Shown: piece by piece, positions 29,198 to 38,319 of the stretch
Numbering within the stretch: the stretch's first letter is position 1
Layout of the letters: every line of letters begins with the position of its first letter
Assembly (NCBI RefSeq): GCF_000378045.1
Contig: NZ_KB899090.1
Location: forward strand, 124,001 to 188,000
Direction: 5' to 3'
Length of the DNA stretch: 64,000 nt
Source of the DNA: Marinobacterium rhizophilum DSM 18822
GTDB taxonomy: Bacteria; Pseudomonadota; Gammaproteobacteria; Pseudomonadales; Balneatricaceae
Made by a program: the position numbers and the translations under genes
The notes under the pieces: model-generated
The model's input: only the letters and a program-made list of their open reading frames with translations
What the model was told of the DNA's origin: nothing
The model's database searches: none

Positions 29198-30526
29198 ATG
29201 AGCCAACCGCAACGAGTGCGCACCATTCTGACACTGGGCCTGCCCATCATCGGCGGCATGCTGTCCCAAAGCCTGCTCAACCTGGTGGACGCCGCCATGG
29301 TCGGACGACTGGGGGAAACTGCACTGGCGGGTGTAGGCATCGCCGGTTACGCCAACTTTATTGCCATCAGCTGCATTATTGGGCTCTCGTCAGCGGTGCA
29401 ATCGCTGGTGGCACGACGCTACGGCGAGGGCCGCCGAACGGAAATGGCCCGTCCGGTCAACGCGGGTATCATACTGGCACTGGCAATCGCCCTGCCGCTG
29501 AGCCTGCTGTTTGCCGTATTTTCAGACAACCTGCTCGGCCTGATGAGCCACGATAACGCGGTACAGGTAATCGCCAACGACTATTTCGACTATCGCATCC
29601 TCGCCATGAGTGCCGTGGGCATCAACTTTTCCCTGCGCGGCTGGTGGAACGGCACCTACAGACCCATGGTACATCTGCGCCTCTTGCTGGCCATGCACCT
29701 GCTCAATGTCGTGCTGAGCTATGGCCTGATATTCGGCGCCCTCGGACTGCCTGCCCTGGGTGCTGCCGGCGCGGGCCTGGGCACCTGTATCGCACTTTTT
29801 GCTGGCTGCCTGCTGAATGCGACCCTGGTGTGGCATGACGCCAGAAAGCACGGCTTTCTGCGCGTCAAGCGCGATCGCCGCGCGCTCGCGAACGTACTGA
29901 GACTGTCGATGCCGCACTCGCTACAGCAATTACTGTTCGCTATCGCTATCGCCGTGCTGTTTTGGATCATCGGCCAAATCGGTACTCAGGAACAGGCTAT
30001 AGCCCATGTCCTGATTAACCTCGCATTGTTCCTGATTCTGCCCGGCGTCGGCCTGGGGATGGCCTCGACATCCCTGGTCAGCCACGCACTGGGCCGCAAC
30101 AAGCCAAACGAGGCGCAACAATGGGGCTGGGATGTCACCAAGACCGCACTGGTCATTATCTGCCTTCTCAGCCTGCCGATGTGGCTGGCGCCAGACCGTA
30201 TCCTTGCCCTCTTCCTGACCGATGCGCCGCTGATAGACCTTGCCCGACTGCCTCTGCAGATTACCGGACTTGCGATCTGTCTGGATGCCGCCAGCCTGGT
30301 ACTGACTCAGGCACTGCTGGGCGCAGGCGCCCACCGACTGGTCATGATGGTCTCAGTGGGGGGGCAGTGGCTGTTCTACCTGCCGCTGGCCTGGCTGTTT
30401 GGCCCCCACCTCGGATTCGGATTGACCGGCATCTGGCTGGTCCAGCTGGTGCACCGCAGTCTCTCATCACTGGTATTTATCGGCATCTGGCGACAACGCC
30501 ACTGGGCCGACATAAAACTTGGTTAG
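29198..30526 (+). CDS. MATE family efflux transporter (DinF/NorM type)
   Basis: This 442-residue inner-membrane protein has about twelve hydrophobic segments in two similar halves, the usual MATE layout. Family marks are LGLPIIGGMLSQSLLNLVDAAMVGRLGETALAGVG near the start and PGVGLGMASTSLVSHALGRNKPNEA in the second half. MATE proteins export cationic drugs or metabolites in exchange for Na+ or H+. The substrate here is unknown. A good -10 element TAGAAT lies about 50 bases before the ATG. The gene is followed after 105 bases by another antiporter-type protein on the same strand. Confidence 0.92.
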   Translation: MSQPQRVRTILTLGLPIIGGMLSQSLLNLVDAAMVGRLGETALAGVGIAGYANFIAISCIIGLSSAVQSLVARRYGEGRRTEMARPVNAGIILALAIALPLSLLFAVFSDNLLGLMSHDNAVQVIANDYFDYRILAMSAVGINFSLRGWWNGTYRPMVHLRLLLAMHLLNVVLSYGLIFGALGLPALGAAGAGLGTCIALFAGCLLNATLVWHDARKHGFLRVKRDRRALANVLRLSMPHSLQQLLFAIAIAVLFWIIGQIGTQEQAIAHVLINLALFLILPGVGLGMASTSLVSHALGRNKPNEAQQWGWDVTKTALVIICLLSLPMWLAPDRILALFLTDAPLIDLARLPLQITGLAICLDAASLVLTQALLGAGAHRLVMMVSVGGQWLFYLPLAWLFGPHLGFGLTGIWLVQLVHRSLSSLVFIGIWRQRHWADIKLG

Positions 30527-30631
30527 TTTGATACACTGGAATCACACCGCGACAGTGCAGCGGCTCAACTCATCATTCAGAGTCTCATCCAGGATCGACC
30601 GGCTCGCGGCGCAGCATCACAGGAACACGAT

Positions 30632-31804
30632 ATGGCGGAACAGAGTCTTGTATTCTCATTTTTTCTGATCTTTACCGGCGCCGCGATTCTGGCTACAGCG
30701 GCCCTGTACACCCGCCAGCCCCTGTTAGTCGCCTACATCGTCCTCGGCGCCCTGCTCGGCCCCTATGGCCTCAGTTTTGTCTCTGACACCCGATTGCTGG
30801 CCGACATTTCCCATGTCGGCATTATCTTTCTGCTTTTCCTGCTGGGGCTCGACATGCAACCGAGCCACCTGTTGCACATGCTTAAGAAGGCAACCCTCGT
30901 GGCCATTGCCAGCTCGCTGATTTTCATGGCCAGCGGCTACGGGGTTAGCCTCGCCTTCGGCTTCACTCAAACCGAAGCGCTGATTATCGGCGCAGCATTG
31001 ATGTTCTCCAGCACCATTATCGGCATCAAGCTACTGCCGACCACCGTGCTGCACCATCGACATACCGGTGAGCTGGTGGTTGGCCTGCTGCTGCTGCAGG
31101 ATGTCATTGCGATCCTGGTACTGCTGCTCCTCTACAGTGGCAGCGACGATAGCCAGAATGGCGTCCAGGCATTCCTGAAAACGCTGGTCGCCTTGCCTCT
31201 GATGACGGCGGGCGCCTTCCTGTTCGTGCGGTATGTGTTGCTGCGGCTGCTGCAAAGGTTTGACCGCTTCCATGAGTATATCTTTCTGCTTGCGCTGGGC
31301 TGGTGCCTGGGAATGGCGGAGCTGGCCCAGGCCATCGGCCTATCGGCTGAAATGGGCGCTTTTGTCGCCGGCGTGACGCTGGCCACCAGCCCGATCTCGC
31401 AATACATCGCCGCCAGCCTGAAACCACTGCGGGACTTTTTCCTTATCCTGTTTTTCTTTTCCATCGGCGCCAGCTTCAACCTGGCGCTGGTTGACGTCAT
31501 TCTGCTGCCCTCCCTGGTCATGACGGCGGTGGTACTGGCACTCAAACCGGTGGTGTTCCGTTTCCTGCTGATCCGTATCAGCGAAAGCAAAAAACTGGCC
31601 TGGGAAATCGGCTTTCGCCTCGGTCAGATCAGCGAATTCTCGCTGCTTATCGCCTACCTGGCGACCAGCGCGACCCTGATTGGCCAGGAAGCGTCCCATG
31701 TGATTCAGGCCACCACCATCCTCACCTTCCTGTTCTCCAGCTATCTGGTGATCTTCAACTTTCCCTCGCCGATTGCTATCTCGGATCGACTGCGCAAGGA
31801 CTAG
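30632..31804 (+). CDS. Cation:proton antiporter, CPA2 family (Kef-like membrane domain)
   Basis: This 390-residue integral membrane protein has the Na+/H+ exchanger fold of the CPA2 family. Visible marks are LLVAYIVLGALLGPYGL, ISHVGIIFLLFLLGLDM, GAALMFSSTIIGIKLLP, LLLQDVIAILVLLLL and the LSAEMGAFVAGVTLA segment. Unlike KefB or KefC it ends after the membrane domain and lacks the cytoplasmic RCK/TrkA-N nucleotide-binding part. Glutathione gating is therefore not expected. The ion, K+ or Na+, cannot be told from sequence. A terminator follows directly. Confidence 0.9.
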   Translation: MAEQSLVFSFFLIFTGAAILATAALYTRQPLLVAYIVLGALLGPYGLSFVSDTRLLADISHVGIIFLLFLLGLDMQPSHLLHMLKKATLVAIASSLIFMASGYGVSLAFGFTQTEALIIGAALMFSSTIIGIKLLPTTVLHHRHTGELVVGLLLLQDVIAILVLLLLYSGSDDSQNGVQAFLKTLVALPLMTAGAFLFVRYVLLRLLQRFDRFHEYIFLLALGWCLGMAELAQAIGLSAEMGAFVAGVTLATSPISQYIAASLKPLRDFFLILFFFSIGASFNLALVDVILLPSLVMTAVVLALKPVVFRFLLIRISESKKLAWEIGFRLGQISEFSLLIAYLATSATLIGQEASHVIQATTILTFLFSSYLVIFNFPSPIAISDRLRKD

Positions 31805-31822
31805 GGCGACTAAGCCACAGAC

Positions 31823-31860
31823 AAAAAAGCCGCTCTCCCATGAAGGACAGCGGCTTTTTC
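31823..31860. terminator. Bidirectional rho-independent terminator
   Basis: The arms AAAAAAGCCGCT and AGCGGCTTTTT lie between the converging antiporter and DUF882 genes. The flanking A and T runs permit termination from both sides. Confidence 0.9.
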
Positions 31861-31884
31861 AATGCGAACTCAAAATGACAGGAC

Positions 31885-32445
31885 TTAGCCCCAGTGACGT
31901 ATCGGACCCACGTCTACATGAATAAAGTTACTGCGCGAATAGAACCCTACACCGCCGGCCTTGAGCTTGAGCGCCATGCGCTGCACATCCTTGAGTGGAA
32001 CACCCGGTACGCGTATATCGATCGCCTTGCCTTGCATGTGATAGCTTTTCTTGGCCACGCCCTGCCCCTGTTTTCGCAGCATTTCGTTGGTTTCAGGCGA
32101 ACGGTATCCGGAGATCACCTGAAATTCCTTGTGCAGTCCAACATCGCGTTGCAGCAGGTAAAGCAGGTCGAACAGCTGGCGATCCATCTGGATGGAGCTT
32201 CCGGTACGGTGATCCCGCAGCAGGTGATCCACCTCCTGCAACACCTGCGGCATGTAGTGGCCATCGGCCCAATACACCGCGGTCATTTTTTCACCGGTGT
32301 GCATGTTATTGAGCGTGAGCTTGCGCTCGAGACCCGGGTTCTTGATCAGCGGTGCACCAAGAGCACCCGAGCCGGCCAGTCCCGCTGCGGTACCGGCCAG
32401 CGTTTTGATGAAAGCACGGCGATTCTGAATGATTCTATGGGGCAT
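31885..32445 (-). CDS. Tat-exported DUF882 (YcbK-like) peptidase M15 family protein
   Basis: The 186-residue protein starts with a twin-arginine signal (NRRAFIKTLAGTAAGLAGSG), so it should be exported folded. The mature part is a peptidase M15_2/DUF882 domain with the metal-binding pattern SGYRSPETN, SYHMQGKAIDIRV and the end NFIHVDVGPIRHWG. Relatives such as E. coli YcbK (MepK) are murein endopeptidases that cut 3-3 cross-links. The same activity here is a family-based inference. It fits with the L,D-transpeptidase elsewhere in the window, which would make such links. Confidence 0.88.
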   Translation of the reverse strand: MPHRIIQNRRAFIKTLAGTAAGLAGSGALGAPLIKNPGLERKLTLNNMHTGEKMTAVYWADGHYMPQVLQEVDHLLRDHRTGSSIQMDRQLFDLLYLLQRDVGLHKEFQVISGYRSPETNEMLRKQGQGVAKKSYHMQGKAIDIRVPGVPLKDVQRMALKLKAGGVGFYSRSNFIHVDVGPIRHWG

Positions 32446-32531
32446 AATTCGGCAACATCTGGTTTAAATATTCACAGCTATTATCCATAAATCGGATCTG
32501 CTGTATATTTTTTACACGATAAATTAATCAT

Positions 32532-33521
32532 TTAGTACGCATCTTTACGGCGCCCATGCCAGAGTTCGCGTGCCTGGCGCACCGCTTCGTCAGGCTCCAC
32601 CGCGCGTCCCAGCAGCTTCATGACCGCGGCCAGCGTATTGATAACAGCCCCCTCTCCGTACTCATGTTCCAGTTCGCCGCGCCACAGTTGCAGCAGCTCT
32701 GCCGGCTGCAGGCTCTCATCCCGCACCACGCGCTGCGACAGCAGCCTGGGCCATTGCTGAGTGTGCATTTCGCCATTAATAATCCACTGCAGCTCGCTGT
32801 CGGAATCCGGCTTAAGCTCAGCCTCGCCGCCGTCGCCCTTCACCGTGACGCTGTGCTGCATACCCAGCAGCATGCTGGTTTTCTGATGCATCGGACCATA
32901 GGGTGGATGGAAGACACCGTCGATGACATAGTCGGCACCCAGCGGATTCAGCAACCGGCACAGCGTATGTACCGGCGAGCGCAGGCCCAGTATCGAGCGC
33001 AGCTGGATGATCTCACCCAGCGTGGGTGCGAGGGCATCGATGGACATAAAGGCAAAATTCCGCACCTCCAGTTCCGCCCTCACGCCATCCCAGTCAGCGC
33101 ATGAAGGCAGGCCGAACAGGCCGAGCATGTCTTCGGTATACAGCCGGCCCGGCATATGGCCGCGCGCACCGTGCATGAAAACCCGCACACCGGACTGCGC
33201 CAGCGCCAGCGCTGCGAGCAAAAACCAGGGCAGCCGCCGCTTTTTGCCAGCATAGCTGGACCAGTCGAGGTCGACCTGCAGATCCTTGGGCACCTGCAGC
33301 CGCGCCCGCACCGCGCTGACAAAGCCACACAGCTCCTCAGGCGCCTCTTCCTTGACCCGCAACAGCATCAGAAAGGCGCCAAGCTGCTCGGGCCGCACTT
33401 CGCCATCGAGAATCATGCCCATGGCATCCCGAGCCTCGTCAGTGGTCAGCGAGCGTGAGCCTTTCTTGCCTTTGCCGAGAATACGTACATAGCCTGCAAA
33501 CGGATGTTCCTGACTGGTCAT
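32532..33521 (-). CDS. ybiB: YbiB-like protein (TrpD2 family, glycosyltransferase family 3)
   Basis: This 329-residue protein has the fold of anthranilate phosphoribosyltransferase. Marks are the helical N-terminal domain DEARDAMGMILDGEVRPEQLGAFLMLLRVKEE and the catalytic part with RSILGLRSPVHTLCRLLNPLG and HPPYGPMH. It belongs to the TrpD2/YbiB group, which binds nucleic acid and is not thought to make tryptophan. The Gly-rich phosphoribosyl pyrophosphate loop of true TrpD (GTGGD) is absent, being replaced around FMHGARGHMPGR. It is divergent from cobS. A function in DNA repair has been proposed for the family but is not settled. Confidence 0.85.
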   Translation of the reverse strand: MTSQEHPFAGYVRILGKGKKGSRSLTTDEARDAMGMILDGEVRPEQLGAFLMLLRVKEEAPEELCGFVSAVRARLQVPKDLQVDLDWSSYAGKKRRLPWFLLAALALAQSGVRVFMHGARGHMPGRLYTEDMLGLFGLPSCADWDGVRAELEVRNFAFMSIDALAPTLGEIIQLRSILGLRSPVHTLCRLLNPLGADYVIDGVFHPPYGPMHQKTSMLLGMQHSVTVKGDGGEAELKPDSDSELQWIINGEMHTQQWPRLLSQRVVRDESLQPAELLQLWRGELEHEYGEGAVINTLAAVMKLLGRAVEPDEAVRQARELWHGRRKDAY

Positions 33522-33585
33522 GGATCTGATGCCTCTTTTACTCTAGAGTGTGGCCGCGCCATATATACCCTGAATGCGAGTTTGA

Positions 33586-34359
33586 ATGAACGCTTTTACC
33601 CGGGAACTACATCTTTTCTTTAACGCGCTGACGTTCTTTAGCCGCATTCCGGCACCCGCCTGGGTGAAGTTCAGTTCAGCACAGCTGAATCATGCCAGCC
33701 GCTACTTCCCGCTGGTCGGATTACTGATCGGCCTGATTGCCGCGGCGCTATACGCAGCCTTTTCGCTGCTGTTTCCCAGCACCATCGCCGTGCTGCTCAG
33801 CACCGGCTGCACCGTCCTGCTCACCGGCGGCTTTCACGAAGACGGCCTGGCCGATGTCTGTGACGGTTTTGGCGGCGGCTGGAGTACAGAACAGACGCTG
33901 CATATCATGAAAGACTCAAGGCTCGGCAGCTACGGTGCCCTGGGCCTTGTACTGGTGCTTGGACTCAAGCTGGCCACCCTTGTCTCTTTGGCCAGCCTGG
34001 GCGACATACTGCTTGCCCTGCTCGTCGGACACACCCTGAGCCGGTTCGTCGCTGCCAGCCTTATCCACACCGACAGCTATGTACAGCTCGATGAGCTGAG
34101 CAAGGTGCGCCCGTTGGCACAGCGCATGAGCCAGAGCGAACTGCTGATTGCCGCCGCCCCGGCGCTGGCATGCCTGTTTCTTTTGCCGGGCCACAGCGCA
34201 CTGGCGATTATTGTAACCCTGCTACTGGTGCGACTCTACCTCTGTCGCCTGTTCAGGCGCAGACTCGGTGGCTATACAGGCGACTGCCTGGGCGCGACTC
34301 AGCAGTTGAGTGAAGTCGCGATTTATCTCGCGCTGTGCCTGCCTCCAAGCCTGCTATAA
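33586..34359 (+). CDS. cobS: Adenosylcobinamide-GDP ribazoletransferase (cobalamin synthase)
   Basis: CobS joins adenosylcobinamide-GDP to alpha-ribazole, the last assembly step of vitamin B12. The 257-residue membrane protein has about six hydrophobic segments. It begins ALTFFSRIPAPAW and carries the conserved acidic motif GGFHEDGLADVCDGFGGG, which binds Mg2+, then MKDSRLGSYGALGL. No other cobalamin gene and no recognisable B12 riboswitch lies nearby, so it stands apart from the usual cob cluster. The ATG at 33586 is only 64 bases from the divergent ybiB-like gene. Confidence 0.95.
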   Translation: MNAFTRELHLFFNALTFFSRIPAPAWVKFSSAQLNHASRYFPLVGLLIGLIAAALYAAFSLLFPSTIAVLLSTGCTVLLTGGFHEDGLADVCDGFGGGWSTEQTLHIMKDSRLGSYGALGLVLVLGLKLATLVSLASLGDILLALLVGHTLSRFVAASLIHTDSYVQLDELSKVRPLAQRMSQSELLIAAAPALACLFLLPGHSALAIIVTLLLVRLYLCRLFRRRLGGYTGDCLGATQQLSEVAIYLALCLPPSLL

Positions 34360-34426
34360 ACACCACTGCATTTTCGCCGCGGCCATAGACTGCTAGAATG
34401 CGCGCCATTCACTAGCGAGAGTTGTC

Positions 34427-35773
34427 ATGAGCCGCAAACCGATCCGTTTTGGGGGCCCCGCCCGCAAGAGTGCCAGCCATAGTCCGCAGGCCCTCGACAT
34501 TGAAGGCCTGAGCCATGATGGCCGGGGCGTCGCACGACTCAATGGCAAAACCGTCTTTGTCGCCGGAGCTTTACCCGGCGAACAGGCCATGGTGCGCATC
34601 GACAACGATCGCAACCGCTATGCCGAGGCACAGACCCTGGAGCTGCTGAGCACCAGTCCCGACCGCTGTGAGCCTGCCTGCCCGCACTACGGCCAATGCG
34701 GTGGCTGCGACCTGCAGCACCTGCGGCACGACCAGCAAATAGCGTTCAAACAGACCCAGGCGCTGGACCAGCTCAAGCGTATCGGCAACCTCACCCCCGC
34801 AAGCACTGAAGCGCCCCTGGTCTCCATGCCCTGGCATTACAGGCGCAGCGCCCGCATCGGCATCAATCAGCTGCAGCGCAGCGGCGAGCCACTGATTGGC
34901 TTTCGCCGCCGCGCCAGCAACAAGCTGCTGCAGATCGAACAGTGCGATGTACTGGATGTGCGCGCCCGCGACCTGTTCCGCGGTCTGCGGGATACGCTGT
35001 CCGGTCTGGACGACCTGAAATCCATCACCCATGCCCAGGTTCAGTATGGCGACAGCCAGGGCGCGCTTACCCTGCGTACCAAGAAGCCGCTACGCGCCGA
35101 CACCGTGGCTCGATTGCAGCCCCTGGCCCGGCAATATGCTTTGCAACTGTACCTCGAAGGCAGTCAGGGCATTCAGTATGCCGGAGACGAAACCGAGCAA
35201 CCGCTGACCTATGCCCTGCCCGCGTTCAAGCTGGAGCTGGCCTTTGCGCCGGGCGACTTTCTTCAGGTCAATCCGGAACTCAACCGCCAGATGGTCTCCC
35301 GCGCGATTGACTGGCTCGATCCTCAGCCAGAAGACCGCGTGCTGGATCTGTTCTGCGGCCTGGGGAACTTCACCCTGCCTTTGGCAACGCGCTGCCGCGA
35401 GGTTATCGGCGTCGAGGGTAGCGAAACCATGACCGATCGGGCGAGTGCCAACGCCCAGGCCAACGGCATTGAAAACGCCACCTTCTTTCGTAACGACCTG
35501 AGCCAGGATTTTCGCCACCAGGCATGGTATCGCAGCGGTTTCGACCTGATTCTGCTGGATCCGCCACGCACCGGCGCCCGCGAAGCCATCCTGCAGCTGA
35601 TCGGCTACCAGGCCAAGCGCATCCTGTATGTATCCTGCAATCCGGCCATGCTGGCCCGAGACGGGGCGGAACTGGCCCAGGCCGGTTATCGGTTAAGCCG
35701 TTTCTGCGTCATGGACATGTTCCCCCACACCGCCCATGTGGAGGCCCTGGCCCTGTTTGAGCTGGCGCCATGA
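34427..35773 (+). CDS. rlmD: 23S rRNA (uracil-1939-C5)-methyltransferase RlmD
   Basis: RlmD (RumA) methylates U1939 of 23S rRNA. The 448-residue protein has an N-terminal TRAM RNA-binding domain. The iron-sulfur cysteines follow in CEPACPHYGQCGGC. The SAM-binding methyltransferase domain shows LDLFCGLGNFTLPLA and ILLDPPRTGA, and the catalytic Cys sits in RILYVSCNPAMLARD. An extended -10 TGCTAGAAT sits some 35 bases before the ATG and is a likely promoter. Its stop overlaps the rluA-type gene by four bases, so both RNA-modification genes are coupled. Confidence 0.97.
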   Translation: MSRKPIRFGGPARKSASHSPQALDIEGLSHDGRGVARLNGKTVFVAGALPGEQAMVRIDNDRNRYAEAQTLELLSTSPDRCEPACPHYGQCGGCDLQHLRHDQQIAFKQTQALDQLKRIGNLTPASTEAPLVSMPWHYRRSARIGINQLQRSGEPLIGFRRRASNKLLQIEQCDVLDVRARDLFRGLRDTLSGLDDLKSITHAQVQYGDSQGALTLRTKKPLRADTVARLQPLARQYALQLYLEGSQGIQYAGDETEQPLTYALPAFKLELAFAPGDFLQVNPELNRQMVSRAIDWLDPQPEDRVLDLFCGLGNFTLPLATRCREVIGVEGSETMTDRASANAQANGIENATFFRNDLSQDFRHQAWYRSGFDLILLDPPRTGAREAILQLIGYQAKRILYVSCNPAMLARDGAELAQAGYRLSRFCVMDMFPHTAHVEALALFELAP

Positions 35774-36393
35774 CATACAGCCTGAGCTGGGCAGACGCGG
35801 AACTGGTGGTCGTCATCAAGCCCGCCGGCCTGCTGTCGGTTCCGGGCCGGGGCCCCGACAAGCAGGACTGTCTGTGGCACCGGGTTCAGCGGGACTTTCC
35901 CACCGCCCGCATCGTGCATCGGCTGGACTGCGCCACCTCCGGGCTCATGGTTCTAGCCCTCAATGCAGCCAGCCACCGCGAGCTTAGCCGCCAGTTCCAG
36001 CTGCGCGAAACCCGCAAGCGCTATCAGGCACTGGTCGCCGGACGGCCAAGCCACGACAGTGGCGTGATGGAATGGCCATTGCGCTGCGACTGGGAACGCC
36101 GCCCGCTGCAGATCGTAGACCCTGTTGAAGGCAAATCGGCCCGCACCGAATGGCAACTGCTGGACAGCGACGGCCATCAAAGCCGTATCGCCCTGTATCC
36201 CATTACCGGCCGCTCCCATCAGCTACGGGTTCATCTGCAAACCCTGGGACACCCGATCCTGGGTGACAACTTCTACGCCCCGCCCGACGTCATCGCGCGT
36301 GCACCGCGCCTGATGCTGCACGCCGAGCAACTCGGCTTTCAGCACCCGCTCAGCGGCGAGGCGCTGAACTTCCACGCCCCGGTCCCTTTTTAG
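35770..36393 (+). CDS. rluA: Pseudouridine synthase of the RluA family
   Basis: This enzyme isomerises uridine to pseudouridine in RNA. E. coli RluA acts on 23S rRNA U746 and on some tRNAs at position 32. The 207-residue protein has the catalytic Asp53 in VHRLDCATSGLMVLA, RKRYQALVAGR, and the C-terminal TGRSHQLRVHLQTLGHPILGDNFY. It has no S4 domain and is close to RluA in size (219), which favours that paralogue over RluC or RluD. The ATG overlaps the rlmD stop. The 3' end overlaps the oncoming dehydrogenase gene by four bases. Confidence 0.9.
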   Translation: MTYSLSWADAELVVVIKPAGLLSVPGRGPDKQDCLWHRVQRDFPTARIVHRLDCATSGLMVLALNAASHRELSRQFQLRETRKRYQALVAGRPSHDSGVMEWPLRCDWERRPLQIVDPVEGKSARTEWQLLDSDGHQSRIALYPITGRSHQLRVHLQTLGHPILGDNFYAPPDVIARAPRLMLHAEQLGFQHPLSGEALNFHAPVPF

Positions 36394-37355
36394 CCCTTAG
36401 GCGCCGAGCAGACGACACGCACAGCCTCGCCGCGCTTGTAGGCCTGCACGTTTTCCAGCGTCTGACCAAGGATGCGCTGCCGGGCTTCCTTGCTGCCCCA
36501 GGCACTGTGCGGGGTCACGATCAGGTTCGGAATATCGTTGCTCAGCAGCGGATTACCGTCTTTTGGCGGCTCGACGCTCAGCACATCGGTGGCAGCGCCG
36601 GCCAGTTCTCCGCTGCGTAACGCCGCGGCCAGTGCCGCCTCATCGACAATGCCGCCACGTGCCACATTGAGCAGCAGGGCCGACGACTTCATCCGCTTCA
36701 GGGCCGCGGCATCAATCAGGTTACGGGTGTGCTCGGTCAGCGGACAATGCAGGCTCAGCACATCGACCTGCGGCAGCAGTTCATCCAGCGGTATGCGGTC
36801 AGGCTCGGCTGGACCGCCGGGGCGCTGCGCAACCAACACCTGCATGCCGAAAGCCTCGGCAATGCGCCCCACCCCCTGTCCCAGGTTGCCATAGCCGACA
36901 ATGCCCAGCGTCTTGCCGGCCAGCTCCGCGATGGGGTAATCCAGAAAACAGAACTGCCTGGCCTGCTGCCAGCGCCCGGCCCTTACTGCCTGGTGATAAT
37001 CCAGCAGGCGGGTACTGAGTGCCAGCAGCAACGCAAATACATGCTGTATGACCGAGTCGTTGCCATAAGCGCGACAGTTCGAGACCTGAATGCCAAGGTG
37101 CTGCGCCGCGGCCAGGTCCACATTGTTGGTCCCCGTTGCCACCACGCAGATCAGCTTGAGCCGGGGCGCCTGCTGCAAAGCAGCCGCATTGAGGGGAACC
37201 TTGTTTACAAACACCACTTCGGCATCCCGTATACGCACAGCCACCTGTTCGGGCGCCGTGGCCATATACGTCTCGAAAGTCTCAAACTCTCCGGCAAGCG
37301 CAGCAAGATCGAGATCATCAAGACTTTCGAGATCGAGAAACACGGCATTTTTCAT
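36390..37355 (-). CDS. D-isomer-specific 2-hydroxyacid dehydrogenase (hydroxypyruvate reductase-like)
   Basis: This 321-residue NAD(P)H-dependent oxidoreductase has the nucleotide-binding GYGNLGQGVG motif near residue 150. The catalytic Arg is in NVARGGIVDE, the Glu in SVEPPKDGNPLL and the His in TPHSAWGSKEAR. The Y/C-rich region RQFCFLDYPIAELAGKTLGIVG resembles glycerate dehydrogenase/hydroxypyruvate reductase (HprA). That is the likely substrate class, though other 2-ketoacids are possible. It has no evident partner. It converges with rluA and precedes nothing on its strand for 120 bases apart from the purC terminator. Confidence 0.88.
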   Translation of the reverse strand: MKNAVFLDLESLDDLDLAALAGEFETFETYMATAPEQVAVRIRDAEVVFVNKVPLNAAALQQAPRLKLICVVATGTNNVDLAAAQHLGIQVSNCRAYGNDSVIQHVFALLLALSTRLLDYHQAVRAGRWQQARQFCFLDYPIAELAGKTLGIVGYGNLGQGVGRIAEAFGMQVLVAQRPGGPAEPDRIPLDELLPQVDVLSLHCPLTEHTRNLIDAAALKRMKSSALLLNVARGGIVDEAALAAALRSGELAGAATDVLSVEPPKDGNPLLSNDIPNLIVTPHSAWGSKEARQRILGQTLENVQAYKRGEAVRVVCSAPKG

Positions 37356-37423
37356 ACGTCCAACTCCCTGTTCTTATACATTAACGCCCTTAAGCGCCCT
37401 GTCGTTTACGGCATGACAGACAC

Positions 37424-37450
37424 AACAAAGGGGCCGCAGCCCCTTTTGAT
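37424..37450 (-). terminator. Probable terminator after purC
   Basis: The arms AAAGGGGC and GCCCCTTT form a compact hairpin with a four-base loop 29 bases after the purC stop. The T tract on the minus strand is short and interrupted, so efficiency is uncertain. Confidence 0.65.
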
Positions 37451-37478
37451 GTTTACTCTGATCGGTGGCAATCGTGCC

Positions 37479-38192
37479 TTAGCCGAAGTCGATACCCAGA
37501 CGACGGCCCACTTCTTCGTAGGCTTCGATAACACCACCCAGCCCCTGACGGAAACGGTCCTTGTCCATCTTGTCGCGGGTTTCCTTGTCCCACAGGCGAC
37601 AGCCGTCGGGGGAGAACTCATCGCCCAGCACGACTTCACCCTTGAAGATGCCAAACTCGAGCTTGTAATCGACCAGCAGCAGACCGGCATCATCGAACAG
37701 CGCCTTAAGGACATCATTGACCTGATAGGTCAGTTCCTTGGCACGGGCCAGCTGTTCCCGGGTTGCCCAGCCGAACGTTTCGACATGGGACTCGTTGATC
37801 ATGGGATCACCGAGCGCATCGTTCTTGAGAAACAGCTCAAAGGTCGGCGGGTTCAGCTCCTGACCTTCAGTCACGCCCAGGCGGCGCACCAGAGAGCCCG
37901 CCGCAATGTTACGCACCACGCACTCAACCGGCATCATGTCCATGCGCTTGACCAGGCACTCCTGATCCGACAGCAGGCGCTCGAAATGCGTCGGGATACC
38001 GGCCGCCTTCAGCTTTTCCATGATGAAGGCATTGAACTTGTTATTAACCATACCCTTGCGTTCCAACTGCTCGATTCGCTTGCCATCGAACGCAGAGGTG
38101 TCATTACGGAACGCCAGTACCAGGTAATCCTGATCGTCGGTTTCGTATACGGATTTGGCTTTTCCGGAATAGAGCTCTGCGCGCTTTTCCAT
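37479..38192 (-). CDS. purC: Phosphoribosylaminoimidazole-succinocarboxamide synthase (SAICAR synthetase)
   Basis: PurC adds aspartate to CAIR in purine synthesis. The 237-residue protein matches the short bacterial type throughout. It begins [35 protein letters not shown] and contains [35 protein letters not shown] and [11 protein letters not shown]. It lies downstream of dapA and bamC in the same direction, the order dapA-bamC-purC known from Pseudomonas and enteric relatives. Confidence 0.97.
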   Translation of the reverse strand: MEKRAELYSGKAKSVYETDDQDYLVLAFRNDTSAFDGKRIEQLERKGMVNNKFNAFIMEKLKAAGIPTHFERLLSDQECLVKRMDMMPVECVVRNIAAGSLVRRLGVTEGQELNPPTFELFLKNDALGDPMINESHVETFGWATREQLARAKELTYQVNDVLKALFDDAGLLLVDYKLEFGIFKGEVVLGDEFSPDGCRLWDKETRDKMDKDRFRQGLGGVIEAYEEVGRRLGIDFG

Positions 38193-38319
38193 CGAAATCT
38201 CCAGTCAAACTGTTGTCAGTAGAGCATCTTGCGGGCATAACCCTGATGCGGTTCTATGCATCGGCGGCGCCTTGGATACCGCGGCGCGGGCCAACGCGGG
38301 TCAATTCAGCTCGCGAAAC

